Assembly (NCBI RefSeq): GCF_001854605.1
Contig: NZ_MKJU01000026.1
Span: 62,001-126,000, forward strand
Source: Pseudoalteromonas amylolytica
GTDB taxonomy: Bacteria; Pseudomonadota; Gammaproteobacteria; Enterobacterales; Alteromonadaceae
Direction: 5' to 3'
Length of the DNA stretch: 64,000 bases
Each line of letters starts with the position of its first letter. Position 1 is the first letter of the stretch. The notes below the pieces were generated by a model. The model was not told where the DNA came from, made no database searches, and saw only the letters and a program-made list of their open reading frames with translations. The position numbers and the translations under genes are program-made. Positions 28,474 to 37,880 of the stretch are shown here, piece by piece.

Positions 28474-28500
28474 TGTTTAACCCAACTGCTCGGCACCTTT

Positions 28501-28532
28501 GTTGGAAGGCGCCTTCGGCTTTTCCAACCTAC
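28501..28532 (+). repeat. REP-like palindrome, type B, copy 1 (overlaps RAYT stop)
   Basis: GTTGGAA ... TTCCAAC encloses AAGGCGCCTTCGGC. It contains the stop codon of the RAYT gene. Copies lie at 29198 and 30021. Confidence 0.85.
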
Positions 28533-29044
28533 GATTCAAACATTAACTCTTCACCACACCAACTTGACTGGTATATCCCAAGCTCCAATGCCCTGTGAAA
28601 GCTCGAATACGGCCAGTCAATAACACAATTAACTAAACCATGCTTCATTGGATTGTAATGAACGTAATTAACATGGTGCCAAAAATCACGCTCGTCACAA
28701 ATGGTATGCTCCCAAAAGCGTCGTTGCCAAATGCCCCGCTCGCCTTTTCGTCTATTCGAATCTGTAAGCAGTTCTGTTTTTGGTAATGATTTAGAAAAGC
28801 GCTTTTTGATCTCGCGCCAACGATTAGAGTAATCATGATCATCATCAGGCAAGGTCAACACCGCGTGCATATGATCGGGCAACACCACCCACGCATCAAT
28901 ATAAAATGGTTGCTGTTGTTTGACCCAACGCACAGACTCTCGCAGCACATCAATATGCTCCACCAGCAATGCGCTTTGTCGGTTTAACAAATTTACCGTG
29001 AAAAAATACGTGCCACCCGCCACATAATTGCGCCGATACCGCAT
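28529..29044 (-). CDS. REP-associated tyrosine transposase (RAYT)
   Basis: A 171-residue Y1 transposase-like protein with MRYRRNYVAGGTYFFTVNLLNR, the metal-binding HMH pair (LPDHMHAVLTLP) and the catalytic-tyrosine region NYVHYNPMKHGLV. ATG 29044 is chosen because a perfect AAGGAGG precedes it. RAYTs process REP sequences and usually exist as single domesticated copies flanked by them. Here the gene is flanked by REP-like palindromes on both sides, and its stop lies inside one. The protein looks intact. Confidence 0.93.
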   Translation of the reverse strand: MRYRRNYVAGGTYFFTVNLLNRQSALLVEHIDVLRESVRWVKQQQPFYIDAWVVLPDHMHAVLTLPDDDHDYSNRWREIKKRFSKSLPKTELLTDSNRRKGERGIWQRRFWEHTICDERDFWHHVNYVHYNPMKHGLVNCVIDWPYSSFHRALELGIYQSSWCGEELMFES

Positions 29045-29069
29045 ACCACCTCCTTGTGATTGCTTTTTT

Positions 29070-29100
29070 GTAGGTCGGATAAGCGAAGCGCCATCCGACG
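29070..29100 (+). repeat. REP-like palindrome, type A, copy 2
   Basis: This copy has the perfect 7-bp stem GTCGGAT/ATCCGAC and sits 25 bases upstream of the RAYT start. Confidence 0.85.
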
Positions 29101-29197
29101 ATGGAGAGTCCCTTAGCAATGGTTAAACGAGCTTGTTTAACCTTGTACAAAGTAAAGGCCCTCACTTCGTTCTCTGCCGTTTACCTTTTAAACCTTT

Positions 29198-29229
29198 GTT
29201 GGAAGGCGCCTTCGGCTTTTCCAACCTAC
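29198..29229 (+). repeat. REP-like palindrome, type B, copy 2
   Basis: Identical in its core to the copy at 28501, it lies about 100 bases after type A copy 2 and 37 bases before the next gene. Confidence 0.85.
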
Positions 29230-29265
29230 ACTAGAATTAATAATACAATTAAATCAGAGAGCTGG

Positions 29266-30003
29266 ATGAAAAAGTTTATTCATATTTCGATAGGGTCTTT
29301 TATTATTTTCGCTATTCTTATCTTTGGGTCTATTTGCTTCTATGATACCCATGTTCAGAATGGTCATTGGGGTAGTGTCAGTGATATGCTTGTAGCCCTA
29401 GGTACCGCATTAATTGCGTATTTTACATTCTTACTTGTAGCTGCTGCCTACATCACCAGCAAAAGCTGGTTAGACAAAGAAGCCCACCTAAAAGCAACCG
29501 AATTCCTAGAAACTCTCGCGGCTATTTTTCATCATCAACTTATCATTTATAGTACGAATAGTAAGTTAGCCATTTATCATGATCTCAGAAAGAAACAAGT
29601 AGGAGACGAGATAAAGTTCGGCGTCAAAGACATAAACGGGGCACAGAGCATGCTTCAATCCATTGGAGTAAATACTAAAGCTTCCAGTTATTCTGAAGCC
29701 GATTTAGCTAGTATAAATAACTACAGTGAAGTGCTTGTCCCTATCTACAAAGAAAGCATATTGAAAGCGAAAAGTGATGTTGACTCATTGATAGTTAAAG
29801 CAATGATACTTGCATCAAACTTTGGTGAAAAAGTAGACGGAGTTCAATTGGATAAGGATATTCATATATTAAGAAGCACAAACCACGACAATAATTATGC
29901 GAAAGTAAAGCAGATTATCAAAAAATATGCGCATGCTATCGATATGAAAGATTTCAAACTAACAGTGCCTGACTACGAACCCTATGAACGTGGCTCTTTA
30001 TGA
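29266..30003 (+). CDS. Two-segment membrane protein between REP pairs, unknown
   Basis: The 245-residue product has two N-terminal membrane segments (about residues 6-25 and 40-63) followed by a soluble, lysine-rich helical region. ATG 29266 follows AGAGAG; the frame extends further upstream only through REP sequence. The gene is noticeably AT-rich relative to its neighbours and lies between two REP-like pairs, which suggests lateral arrival. I do not recognise the family. It could belong to the group of small membrane proteins with a cytoplasmic effector part, but no motif shows this. Confidence 0.6.
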   Translation: MKKFIHISIGSFIIFAILIFGSICFYDTHVQNGHWGSVSDMLVALGTALIAYFTFLLVAAAYITSKSWLDKEAHLKATEFLETLAAIFHHQLIIYSTNSKLAIYHDLRKKQVGDEIKFGVKDINGAQSMLQSIGVNTKASSYSEADLASINNYSEVLVPIYKESILKAKSDVDSLIVKAMILASNFGEKVDGVQLDKDIHILRSTNHDNNYAKVKQIIKKYAHAIDMKDFKLTVPDYEPYERGSL

Positions 30004-30020
30004 TTATGTAACTTCTAATC

Positions 30021-30052
30021 GTCGGAAGGCGCCTTCGGCTTTTCCAACCTAC
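30021..30052 (+). repeat. REP-like palindrome, type B, copy 3
   Basis: This copy has one change in its left arm (GTCGG instead of GTTGG) and is otherwise identical to the other type B copies. Confidence 0.8.
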
Positions 30053-30063
30053 ATACCAAACTC

Positions 30064-30095
30064 GTAGGTCGGCATAAGCGAAGCGCCATCCGACG
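30064..30095 (+). repeat. REP-like palindrome, type A, copy 3
   Basis: It is nearly identical to copy 1 and lies 12 bases after type B copy 3, just before the gcvP terminator. The pair order (B then A) is the reverse of the other two pairs. Confidence 0.85.
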
Positions 30096-30107
30096 CCCCC
30101 AAACAAA

Positions 30108-30136
30108 AAACCGCCTTGCTTTCGCAAGGCGGTTTT
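30108..30136. terminator. Bidirectional terminator after gcvP
   Basis: ACCGCCTTGC pairs with GCAAGGCGGT around TTTC, flanked by A and T runs on either side. It serves leftward gcvP and could stop rightward transcripts from the REP region. Confidence 0.88.
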
Positions 30137-30177
30137 TAAGTTATAATCAAAGCCTAAACTTGGCTTTTACCCAACAC

Positions 30178-33069
30178 TTACTCCGCGTAAGTTTCTACCG
30201 CTGGGCATGAACAAATTAGGTTACGGTCGCCGTATACGTCGTCGATACGGGTTACCGTTGGCCAGAATTTGTCTTTTGCTACGCTTGGTACTGGGAATGC
30301 TGCGTAGAAGCGGTCGTATGCTCTGTCCCACTCGTTGCCTAGTACGTCAGCTTGGGTGTGTGGTGCAAATACTAATGGGTTGTTTTCGATTGACCACTCG
30401 CCTGAGATGATCTTGTCGATTTCACCCTTGATTGACACCATGGCTTCGATAAAGCGATCGATTTCTACTTTTGACTCAGACTCAGTCGGCTCAATCATCA
30501 AGGTGCCCGCAACTGGGAACGACATCGTTGGTGAGTGGAAACCGTAGTCTTGTAGACGCTTCGCCACATCCATTTCAGTGATGCCAGAGGCTTCTTTGAT
30601 AGGACGTAAGTCAACAATACACTCGTGCGCAACACGGTTGTTTTGGCCACGGTACAAGATTGGGAAGTGCTCGCTTAACTTTTCAGTGAGGTAGTTAGCG
30701 TTCACAATCGCCATTTCTGTGGCTTGTTTTAAGCCTTCGCTGCCCATCATGGCAATGTATGCCCAAGAGATAGGTAGGATTGCCGCAGAGCCGTAAGGTG
30801 CTGCTGAAACCGCACCGTTGCCTGCAGTTGTACCTGCTACGTTGATCACGCTGTGATTAGGCATAAATGGCGCTAGGTGTGATTTAACACCAATTGGACC
30901 AACACCTGGGCCACCGCCCCCGTGTGGAATACAGAATGTTTTGTGCAGGTTAAGGTGCGATACGTCAGAGCCGATTGAACCTGGGCTTGTTACGCCAACC
31001 TGCGCGTTCATGTTCGCGCCATCCATGTAAACCTGACCACCGTGCTGGTGTACGATGTCACATACTTCTTTGATGGTCTGCTCGTAAACACCGTGTGTAG
31101 ACGGGTAAGTGACCATGATACACGATAGGTTTTCTGCGACGTCAGCGGCTTTAGCGCGTAGGTCTTCCATATCGATGTTACCGTTCTTATCACAGCCAAC
31201 AACCACAACCTTCATGCTGGCCATTTGCGCAGATGCAGGGTTAGTGCCGTGCGCTGAACTTGGGATCAAACAGATGTTACGATGGCCTTCGCCGCGTGAC
31301 TCGTGGTATTTACGAATCGCGATAAGACCCGCGTATTCACCTTGTGCACCTGAGTTAGGCTGTAGTGATACCGCATCATAACCTGTGATATCAACTAACC
31401 AATCGTGTAGTTCGTTGATCATGATTTGGTAACCTTGTGCTTGGTCTAATGGGCAGAACGGGTGAAGCTCTGCAAACTCAGGCCAAGTGACTGGGATCAT
31501 CTCCGCAGTCGCGTTAAGTTTCATGGTACATGAACCAAGTGAAATCATTGAGTGGTTAAGCGCTAAGTCTTTGTTCTCTAAACGCTTGATGTAACGCAAC
31601 ATTTCAGTCTCGCTGTGGTACGAGTTGAAGTTAGGGTGCGTTAAAATTTCATCATCGCGTACTAGGCTTGCAGGAATACCCGTGATTTCGTCTTTGCTCA
31701 CTTGCGCATCTAGCGCGTCAACGTCTAAACCATGGCCTTCGCCAAGGATGATGTCAAACAACTGCGCCACGTCTGCACGTGTAGTCGTTTCGTTTACTGA
31801 GAGTGAGTATTCACCTTCGTGGTTAGTAGCAAAGTTCACCTCTGCAGCAATCGCGCGTGCAACTACTTCGTCTTTGTTCTCTGCAACAACACTCAACGTG
31901 TCAAACCAAGTGTCGTGCTTAAGCGCAACACCTTTAGACTTAAGACCCGTTGCTAAAATGCTTGTTAAACGGTTAATGCGCTGAGCGATAGTCTTAAGGC
32001 CCTGTGGACCGTGGTACACCGCATAGAACGCCGCCATGTTGGCTAGTAATACCTGCGCTGTACAAATGTTTGAGTTGGCTTTTTCACGGCGGATGTGCTG
32101 CTCACGCGTTTGCATCGCCATACGTAGCGCATCGTTACCTAAACGGTCTTTAGACACACCGATGATACGACCAGGAAGTGAACGCTTGTACGCATCACGC
32201 GTTGCAAAGAATGCGGCGTGAGGACCACCGTAGCCCATAGGCACACCAAAACGCTGTGCAGAACCCAGTACTACGTCAGCACCTAATTGACCTGGCGCTT
32301 TAAGTAGCAATAAGCTCATGATGTCAGCAGCCACACAAGCAATCGCTTTTTTGCTTTGTACTTGTGCAATTAAGTCTTGCACATCAACCACTTCACCGGT
32401 TGTGCTTGGGTATTGGAATAAGGCACCAAAAATGTCGTGGTTTGCAGCGTCGCTAGCCGGACCTACTACCACTTCAAAACCAAACTGTTCAGCACGCGTA
32501 GCTACCACGTCGATGGTTTGCGTGTGTACATCATCAGCAATAAAGAAGATATTGGCTTTTTTAGCTTTTGCAACACGCTTAGCCAGCGCCATAGCTTCTG
32601 CTGCTGCTGTCGCTTCATCAAGTAGTGAAGCAGACGCTAAGTCTAAACCTGTTAAGTCAATCGTAAGCGTCTGGAAGTTTAATAATGATTCTAAACGGCC
32701 TTGTGCAATCTCTGGCTGATAAGGAGTGTAAGCTGTGTACCAACCTGGATTTTCAAGTACGTTACGTAGAATTACGTTCGGTACATGTGTTGGGTGATAA
32801 CCCTGACCGATGTATGACTTGAATACCTTGTTTTTGCTTGCAACTGATTTTAGGTAGCTTAGCGTTTCAACTTCAGTGCGACTTTCACCGATGTTTAACC
32901 CTTGCTCTAAACGGATAGCCGCAGGTACAGTTTGACCGATCAGCTCTTCAACACTCGATACCCCAAGAGCATTCAGCATGTCAGTTACTTGCGCCGGGCT
33001 TGGGCCGATATGGCGACGAATAAAATCTTGCTTTTGCTCTAATTGTTCAAGAGATTTGGCGTTTGACAT
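30178..33069 (-). CDS. gcvP: Glycine dehydrogenase (decarboxylating), P protein
   Basis: A full-length 963-residue P protein with the pyridoxal-phosphate motif [18 protein letters not shown], an N-terminal FIRRHIGP start and the STHGVYE and GANMNAQVG blocks of the family. It decarboxylates glycine and passes the aminomethyl group to GcvH. It is the third gene of a leftward gcvT-gcvH-gcvP set but is separated from gcvH by 224 bases, including a hairpin terminator, so it may also have its own promoter. Confidence 0.97.
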   Translation of the reverse strand: MSNAKSLEQLEQKQDFIRRHIGPSPAQVTDMLNALGVSSVEELIGQTVPAAIRLEQGLNIGESRTEVETLSYLKSVASKNKVFKSYIGQGYHPTHVPNVILRNVLENPGWYTAYTPYQPEIAQGRLESLLNFQTLTIDLTGLDLASASLLDEATAAAEAMALAKRVAKAKKANIFFIADDVHTQTIDVVATRAEQFGFEVVVGPASDAANHDIFGALFQYPSTTGEVVDVQDLIAQVQSKKAIACVAADIMSLLLLKAPGQLGADVVLGSAQRFGVPMGYGGPHAAFFATRDAYKRSLPGRIIGVSKDRLGNDALRMAMQTREQHIRREKANSNICTAQVLLANMAAFYAVYHGPQGLKTIAQRINRLTSILATGLKSKGVALKHDTWFDTLSVVAENKDEVVARAIAAEVNFATNHEGEYSLSVNETTTRADVAQLFDIILGEGHGLDVDALDAQVSKDEITGIPASLVRDDEILTHPNFNSYHSETEMLRYIKRLENKDLALNHSMISLGSCTMKLNATAEMIPVTWPEFAELHPFCPLDQAQGYQIMINELHDWLVDITGYDAVSLQPNSGAQGEYAGLIAIRKYHESRGEGHRNICLIPSSAHGTNPASAQMASMKVVVVGCDKNGNIDMEDLRAKAADVAENLSCIMVTYPSTHGVYEQTIKEVCDIVHQHGGQVYMDGANMNAQVGVTSPGSIGSDVSHLNLHKTFCIPHGGGGPGVGPIGVKSHLAPFMPNHSVINVAGTTAGNGAVSAAPYGSAAILPISWAYIAMMGSEGLKQATEMAIVNANYLTEKLSEHFPILYRGQNNRVAHECIVDLRPIKEASGITEMDVAKRLQDYGFHSPTMSFPVAGTLMIEPTESESKVEIDRFIEAMVSIKGEIDKIISGEWSIENNPLVFAPHTQADVLGNEWDRAYDRFYAAFPVPSVAKDKFWPTVTRIDDVYGDRNLICSCPAVETYAE

Positions 33070-33194
33070 TAGTCCAGATTCCTATGATCCAAATTAAAAA
33101 GTGTGTTTGTCACAATAGCCTTGGTAACAGCAGAGTAACAAAACTAAATCAGCCCATGTGATATGGCACATGGGCCAAAAATGCGGTGCTTCTT

Positions 33195-33248
33195 ATTAAC
33201 CCCAGTTTGGATAAGCGTTTGCACAACGCATTTATCATCAGGGTTAAT
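33195..33248 (-). promoter_or_regulatory. Structured element in the gcvH-gcvP gap
   Basis: Nested complementary segments ATTAACCC/GGGTTAAT, GATAA/TTATC and GCGTT/AACGC fold into one long hairpin with small bulges, 126 bases upstream of gcvP. It does not match the glycine riboswitch. It could be a regulatory leader structure or a small mobile-repeat relic. Confidence 0.4.
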
Positions 33249-33249
33249 T

Positions 33250-33278
33250 ATAAAAGCCCCAATAAATGGGGCCTTTAT
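33250..33278 (-). terminator. Terminator or attenuator after gcvH
   Basis: GGCCCC pairs with GGGGCT-like sequence around ATTTATT, followed by a run of U with A on the leftward transcript. One base is bulged. Confidence 0.6.
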
Positions 33279-33293
33279 GTAGACGTAAAACGA

Positions 33294-33683
33294 TTAGTCT
33301 TCGTCGATTGAATTCGCGTAACCTTCCGCATCTAAAAGGTTGTCAAGCTCTGACTCGTCAGAAGCTTTGATGCGGAATAACCAACCGTCGCCATAAGCGT
33401 CGTTGTTTACCGTTTCAGGTGAATCTTCAAGCTCTTCGTTGATAGCAACGATTGTGCCTGTGATTGGCGCGTAGATGTCAGAAGCTGCTTTAACAGACTC
33501 AGCAACTGCGCAGTCTTCGCCAGCATCAACTTCATCGTCTACTTCTGGTAATTCTACGAATACCATGTCGCCTAGAAGTTCTTGAGCGTGCTCAGTGATA
33601 CCTACTGTGTAAGTGCCATCGCCTTCAGCGCGAACCCACTCGTGTGAAGACGCGTACTTTAACTCGCTAGGAATGTTGCTCAT
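33294..33683 (-). CDS. gcvH: Glycine cleavage system H protein
   Basis: A 129-residue lipoyl carrier with the lipoylation motif ([15 protein letters not shown], target lysine in ESVKAAS) and the HEWVR start block. It shuttles the aminomethyl group between GcvP, GcvT and the lipoamide dehydrogenase. It lies 54 bases downstream of gcvT in the same direction. Confidence 0.97.
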   Translation of the reverse strand: MSNIPSELKYASSHEWVRAEGDGTYTVGITEHAQELLGDMVFVELPEVDDEVDAGEDCAVAESVKAASDIYAPITGTIVAINEELEDSPETVNNDAYGDGWLFRIKASDESELDNLLDAEGYANSIDED

Positions 33684-33737
33684 CTTTTTGTTCCTTTGGT
33701 TCGGTGTTTTGGGTGGTTAACCCACCCTTTCTTAATA

Positions 33738-34820
33738 TTAAATAACTGCTTTGCCGTTACGTACGAAGCAAGGCTTCACTACTTTCACGTCAACTAACTT
33801 TTTGCGCATTTCAACCTGTGCTGTATCGCCCGTTGAACGAGGAACACGTGCTAATGCCACACTAAAGCCTAAAGTCGGTGAGAATGTACCAGAAGTGATC
33901 ACCCCTTCGCCACCCTCTACGATAACTTTAGAACCACTGCGAAGTACACCTTTGCTTTCTAAAACTAGACCAACTAATTTGTCAGTGCTTTTTTCAGCGC
34001 GTTGTTTTTCCAATACTTCACGACCGATAAAGTCACGTTCTGCGGGTTCCCAAGCGATGGTCCACGCCATATTTGCAGCCAATGGCGATACAGACTCATC
34101 CATATCTAAACCATACAGGTTCATGCCCGCTTCTAAACGTAGCGTATCACGCGCGCCTAAGCCAGCAGGTGCAACGCCTGCGTCTAATAATTTTTGCCAA
34201 AGTGTTGCTGCGTCATCATTGTGAACCACAATTTCATAACCGTCTTCACCGGTGTAGCCTGTTGTTGCAATAAATAAATCGCCCGCTTGAACACCAAAGA
34301 ATGGCTTCATGCCCTCAACAGCAGCTTTTTGTTCGTCGTTTAATACGGTAGCTGTTTTTGCTTTAGCATTTGGACCTTGTACTGCAATCATTGCGTACTC
34401 TGGGCGCTCAGTCACTTCAACTGCGTAGCCTTCAGATACTTTTGCGATGTGTGCTAAGTCTTTTTCACGCGTTGCTGAGTTAACAACTAGGCGGTAGCTG
34501 GTTTCAGTGAAGAAATAAATAATAAGGTCGTCGATTACACCGCCGCGCTCGTTAAGCATACCTGTGTATAGTGCTTTACCTGGTACAGTTAACTTAGCCA
34601 CATCGTTGGCAACCAATTTACGCAAAAATGCTTTTGCATCATCACCAGCTACGTCAACAATGGTCATGTGAGATACATCAAACATACCTGCATCGTTACG
34701 TACTGCGTTGTGCTCTTCAATTTGTGACCCATAGTTGATAGGCATTTCCCAACCGTGAAAGTCAACCATTTTTGCGCCAGCTTCTAGATGCTTGGCATGT
34801 AATACTGTTTTAGAAGTCAT
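33738..34820 (-). CDS. gcvT: Aminomethyltransferase, T protein
   Basis: A full-length 360-residue T protein with [16 protein letters not shown], the catalytic aspartate region [12 protein letters not shown], the folate-binding [13 protein letters not shown] and the [19 protein letters not shown] block. It transfers a one-carbon unit to tetrahydrofolate. It leads the gcvTHP set and follows a truncated GcvT-like gene by 119 bases across a strong hairpin. Confidence 0.97.
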   Translation of the reverse strand: MTSKTVLHAKHLEAGAKMVDFHGWEMPINYGSQIEEHNAVRNDAGMFDVSHMTIVDVAGDDAKAFLRKLVANDVAKLTVPGKALYTGMLNERGGVIDDLIIYFFTETSYRLVVNSATREKDLAHIAKVSEGYAVEVTERPEYAMIAVQGPNAKAKTATVLNDEQKAAVEGMKPFFGVQAGDLFIATTGYTGEDGYEIVVHNDDAATLWQKLLDAGVAPAGLGARDTLRLEAGMNLYGLDMDESVSPLAANMAWTIAWEPAERDFIGREVLEKQRAEKSTDKLVGLVLESKGVLRSGSKVIVEGGEGVITSGTFSPTLGFSVALARVPRSTGDTAQVEMRKKLVDVKVVKPCFVRNGKAVI

Positions 34821-34900
34821 ATCATTCCTTCACTTATATTTAATCAACAAGTCTAGTTGTTGACGCTACCTCAAACGAGGTGGGGTTAATTCAAATAGCA

Positions 34901-34930
34901 ACAAGGGCACGCCATACAGCGTGCCCTTGT
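34901..34930. terminator. Strong hairpin between GcvT-like gene and gcvT
   Basis: A 12-bp perfect stem (ACAAGGGCACGC with GCGTGCCCTTGT) starts 10 bases after the stop of the GcvT-like gene. The U run is interrupted on the leftward transcript (TTGCTATTTG), so termination may be partial. Confidence 0.7.
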
Positions 34931-34939
34931 TATTTTGAT

Positions 34940-35512
34940 TTAGTTTAGGTCAAAGCCTTGCGCTTGCAATGTTGCTTGCCATTTATTCAGCGTAGGTAAT
35001 TGCGCAATTAACTGATAACGCTGTTCACCTTGCTCTAAAAGAGAGGTGACAAATACTTCACCGCTTTGTCTGCCGTAACACACCTGTTCGTCGGATAAAC
35101 GTAATCCTGGTGTTAACTCAAAGCTGTTTACTAGAGTTTCAAACGCTTGCTGGCCAGAAACGGTCGTGATAGCTAAATCATCACGCACCACCAGCTCAAT
35201 ATCGTAATCTTCAACATGTGCAGCCACAAACTGCTCTAAAATTGCAACCGCGCTACTTTCTACCACAAAACGATAGGCCGTTTCGCTGAAATAATACACG
35301 CAGTACGATTGGCCTCCATCTAATTTTCCTTGGATACCAAGGCCCGGTGCCATTAGCTTGTTGAGATTTAAACCCATTTGTTGATTTAAAAAAGGTGTCG
35401 CTTCAAAACCACTAAAATCAAGTACGGTTAGATCTTGCGTCATCGCCATACTATTAACGGCTGGTGTACAGCCTTGGCGGTGTTTTGCAAACATTGTAGG
35501 TGCAAATGTCAT
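34940..35512 (-). CDS. Degenerate single-domain GcvT-like protein
   Basis: The 190-residue protein aligns with the first half of GcvT: VYYFSETAYRFVVESS matches [16 protein letters not shown], and DLAITTVSGQQA matches [11 protein letters not shown]. It lacks the catalytic IDD aspartates and the entire folate-binding C-terminal half. Size and fold resemble the gamma subunit of heterotetrameric sarcosine oxidase (SoxG), though no other sox genes are present. It lies at the head of the gcv region, divergent from a LysR gene, so a role in glycine or one-carbon sensing or transfer is possible. An AGGTG site supports the ATG at 35512. Confidence 0.75.
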   Translation of the reverse strand: MTFAPTMFAKHRQGCTPAVNSMAMTQDLTVLDFSGFEATPFLNQQMGLNLNKLMAPGLGIQGKLDGGQSYCVYYFSETAYRFVVESSAVAILEQFVAAHVEDYDIELVVRDDLAITTVSGQQAFETLVNSFELTPGLRLSDEQVCYGRQSGEVFVTSLLEQGEQRYQLIAQLPTLNKWQATLQAQGFDLN

Positions 35513-35642
35513 AGAGACACCTTAATTAAATTTCGATAAGCACAGAGTATATTGGCCCTAAAAGCCAACAACAAATTGTAATTATTTATCCATTGATAAA
35601 TAATACTTATGTAATTAGCTTTGTTAAATAGTATTTATTAAT

Positions 35643-36488
35643 ATGAAGAACTTATCGATTGATGGCCTGCGTACTTTAGTCACAGTAGTTGATGTGGGCG
35701 GCTTTGCCAAAGCTGGCGAGCTATTAGGTTTATCACAACCTGCCGTTTCGCTACAGATAAAACGCTTAGAAGACATGCTCAACTGCAAGCTATTTAAGAA
35801 GCAGGGTCAAAGACAGGTACTCAACCAATATGGTGAGTTGCTACTGCCACTTGCCAAGCAGATGTTGCAACACAACGATGTAATCATTCAGCAGTTCACC
35901 TCAGAGAGCGTGACGGGTAAAGTACGTTTAGGGATCCCCAGTGAATTTGCAGCCCGTATTTTACCGTCCATCATCGGTGATTTTGTTTCTTTGTATCCAG
36001 ATGTATCTTTAGAAGTTAAATCCCGCTTAAGTAAGCATTTACTTTCAACTTCGCGACAGGATCAATTTGACTTGGTGCTCGCGCTTAATGAGCAACTTGA
36101 TTCTGCTCAACATCCCATTTTTATGCAAGACCAACTGGTGTGGGTAGGTGATTTATCCAAAGCCAATGATGGTATCGTCACGCTGGTGACGGCGCCTGAA
36201 GGCTGTATCTACCGACGCCGCGCCATTGAAGCGTTGCAACAAGCGGGCCTTAAACATCGCATTATATACAGTAATGCCGATTTAACTGGGCTAACAGCAG
36301 CACTTAAAGAAGGGTTAGGGATCACGGTATTAGCAAAAAGCACCGTGCCAAGCGAACTCAACTATCAAAGTCACACGGCCACCTTGCCTGAGCTTGGACA
36401 AATTGGTATCTGTCTTATCAAGAACTCGGGTGAATCTGTCCATGCTGTTGATAAGCTTGCTGAATTTATCGCGCTGCGTCTTGGCTAA
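35643..36488 (+). CDS. LysR-family transcriptional regulator
   Basis: The 281-residue protein has an N-terminal winged helix (LRTLVTVVDVGGFAKAGELL, SQPAVSLQIKRLEDML) and a substrate-binding domain. The sequence is closest in feel to LrhA-type LysR proteins. It diverges from the GcvT-like gene with 130 bases between starts and probably regulates that gene. Whether it also controls gcvTHP is inference; it is not recognisably GcvA. Confidence 0.88.
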   Translation: MKNLSIDGLRTLVTVVDVGGFAKAGELLGLSQPAVSLQIKRLEDMLNCKLFKKQGQRQVLNQYGELLLPLAKQMLQHNDVIIQQFTSESVTGKVRLGIPSEFAARILPSIIGDFVSLYPDVSLEVKSRLSKHLLSTSRQDQFDLVLALNEQLDSAQHPIFMQDQLVWVGDLSKANDGIVTLVTAPEGCIYRRRAIEALQQAGLKHRIIYSNADLTGLTAALKEGLGITVLAKSTVPSELNYQSHTATLPELGQIGICLIKNSGESVHAVDKLAEFIALRLG

Positions 36489-36519
36489 TCACGTTAAAAA
36501 TAGCTTTAAAGGCCAAACA

Positions 36520-36594
36520 ATGATCATAATAGATGGCAAACAACTTGACCCTGTCACTGGCGAGCTCACGACAAGGGCAACTAACAAAGATTGA
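36520..36594 (+). CDS. Possible 24-residue small protein
   Basis: ATG 36520 with AAAGG seven bases upstream opens MIIIDGKQLDPVTGELTTR and stops at 36592-36594. The composition looks protein-like, but the frame is short and may be chance. The rest of the gap to ubiI holds a small GCTCTG/CAGAGC hairpin near 36674-36693. Confidence 0.3.
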   Translation: MIIIDGKQLDPVTGELTTRATNKD

Positions 36595-36710
36595 TAATAT
36601 ATTGATAAACGACTGATGAATCACTGATAAGGAGATAAAAGCTCATAATTTAGAACGTTAAATGTGACATAGAGCTCTGTATATAACCAGAGCCCAACGT
36701 CAACATCCGA

Positions 36711-37880
36711 TTATTTACCGACGGCTTGTTTAGCAAACAACTGCTTCAAGGGGCCAAGCTTGTCAACCATACTTAGACCAACACCGCGTACTAGCTTTTT
36801 CAGCGGATGAGTCCCTTCAAACAATTCTTTAAGCCCCTGCATCATAGCAATGTGCTTTTGTGCATCTAGTTTTCGCGCTCTTTCATACTCACGTAACGTT
36901 CTATGGTTTGCAAACCCGTCACGCAGGTCCCGACTAAGCAACTCGATAAGCAAAGCAGCGTCCTTCAAACCCAAATTCATGCCAAGCCCTGCCAGCGGGT
37001 GAATGGTATGCGCAGCATCGCCCATCAACACCACTTTGTTATTCAGCCACTGCTTTGCATAGCGCATTCTAAGTGGGAATACCGCTCTATCGGGGGCAAC
37101 TTCACATAAACCACACTGTCCATCAATAGCCACATTCAACGCCTTGTTAAATTCGTCTTCGGATAGTGCCATTAATCGCTCAGCCTCTTTTGGTGAGGTC
37201 GACCAAACTATCGAATGGTGATGCTCATCATGTAACGGTAAAAAGGCCAATGGCCCGGTAGGTAAAAATACTTGGCGAGCAGTGGCATCATGTGGCAGTT
37301 GTGTTTTTACCGTCGCAACGATGGCGTGATGGTCATAATCCCAAAAAGTCATTGGCATTTTAAACTGTGTGCGAATAGCTGAATTTGCACCATCGCATGC
37401 GACTAAAAGCTTAGCCATCACAGGCGTACCTGATCCTAGCGTGATCAGCACATCGGAGTCTGTTTGATGAATACTTTGATAACGCGTATCGAACGCCAAG
37501 CTTACATTACTAAATTGTTTTAGTTTATTGTAAAGCGCATAACGAATAGCGTCATTTTCGATAATATGGCCCAGCTCTGGCAAATCCAGTTCGCTGCTGT
37601 TAAAAGCTATTTTACCAAAGCTGTCCTTGTCACGAACATCCATATGCGTGTAAGGCATAACACGTTGTGCCACCATATCCTGCCACACATCCAGCTGCTC
37701 AAATAGTGTTTGGCTGGCCAGACTGATGGCACTGACACGATTGGCAAATAGCTCACCTAAAGGTTGCGGTGGCGCGGAGCTATCTATTACTTGAACAGTA
37801 ATATCTGCTTTGGCCAGCCCCAAAGCCAGTGTTAAGCCGACTGCCCCACCACCTACAATACATACTTGAACTTGCTGCAT
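36711..37880 (-). CDS. ubiI: FAD-dependent ubiquinone-pathway hydroxylase, UbiI (VisC)
   Basis: A 389-residue flavoprotein monooxygenase with an N-terminal GGGAVGLTLALGL dinucleotide motif and the second FAD motif LMGDAAHTIHPLAGLGMNLGLKD. It hydroxylates the ring during ubiquinone synthesis. The start overlaps the stop of ubiH (TAATG), which fixes ATG 37880 over upstream in-frame codons. It is the last gene of ygfB-pepP-ubiH-ubiI, the order known from Escherichia coli. Confidence 0.9.
   Translation of the reverse strand: MQQVQVCIVGGGAVGLTLALGLAKADITVQVIDSSAPPQPLGELFANRVSAISLASQTLFEQLDVWQDMVAQRVMPYTHMDVRDKDSFGKIAFNSSELDLPELGHIIENDAIRYALYNKLKQFSNVSLAFDTRYQSIHQTDSDVLITLGSGTPVMAKLLVACDGANSAIRTQFKMPMTFWDYDHHAIVATVKTQLPHDATARQVFLPTGPLAFLPLHDEHHHSIVWSTSPKEAERLMALSEDEFNKALNVAIDGQCGLCEVAPDRAVFPLRMRYAKQWLNNKVVLMGDAAHTIHPLAGLGMNLGLKDAALLIELLSRDLRDGFANHRTLREYERARKLDAQKHIAMMQGLKELFEGTHPLKKLVRGVGLSMVDKLGPLKQLFAKQAVGK

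Noticed and set aside
28529..29119. Longer RAYT start at 29119
   Set aside because: The extra 25 residues are encoded by REP sequence, and the perfect ribosome site lies before ATG 29044.
35513..35642. Possible glycine riboswitch upstream of the gcv region
   Set aside because: The conserved glycine aptamer blocks are absent here and in the other gcv gaps.
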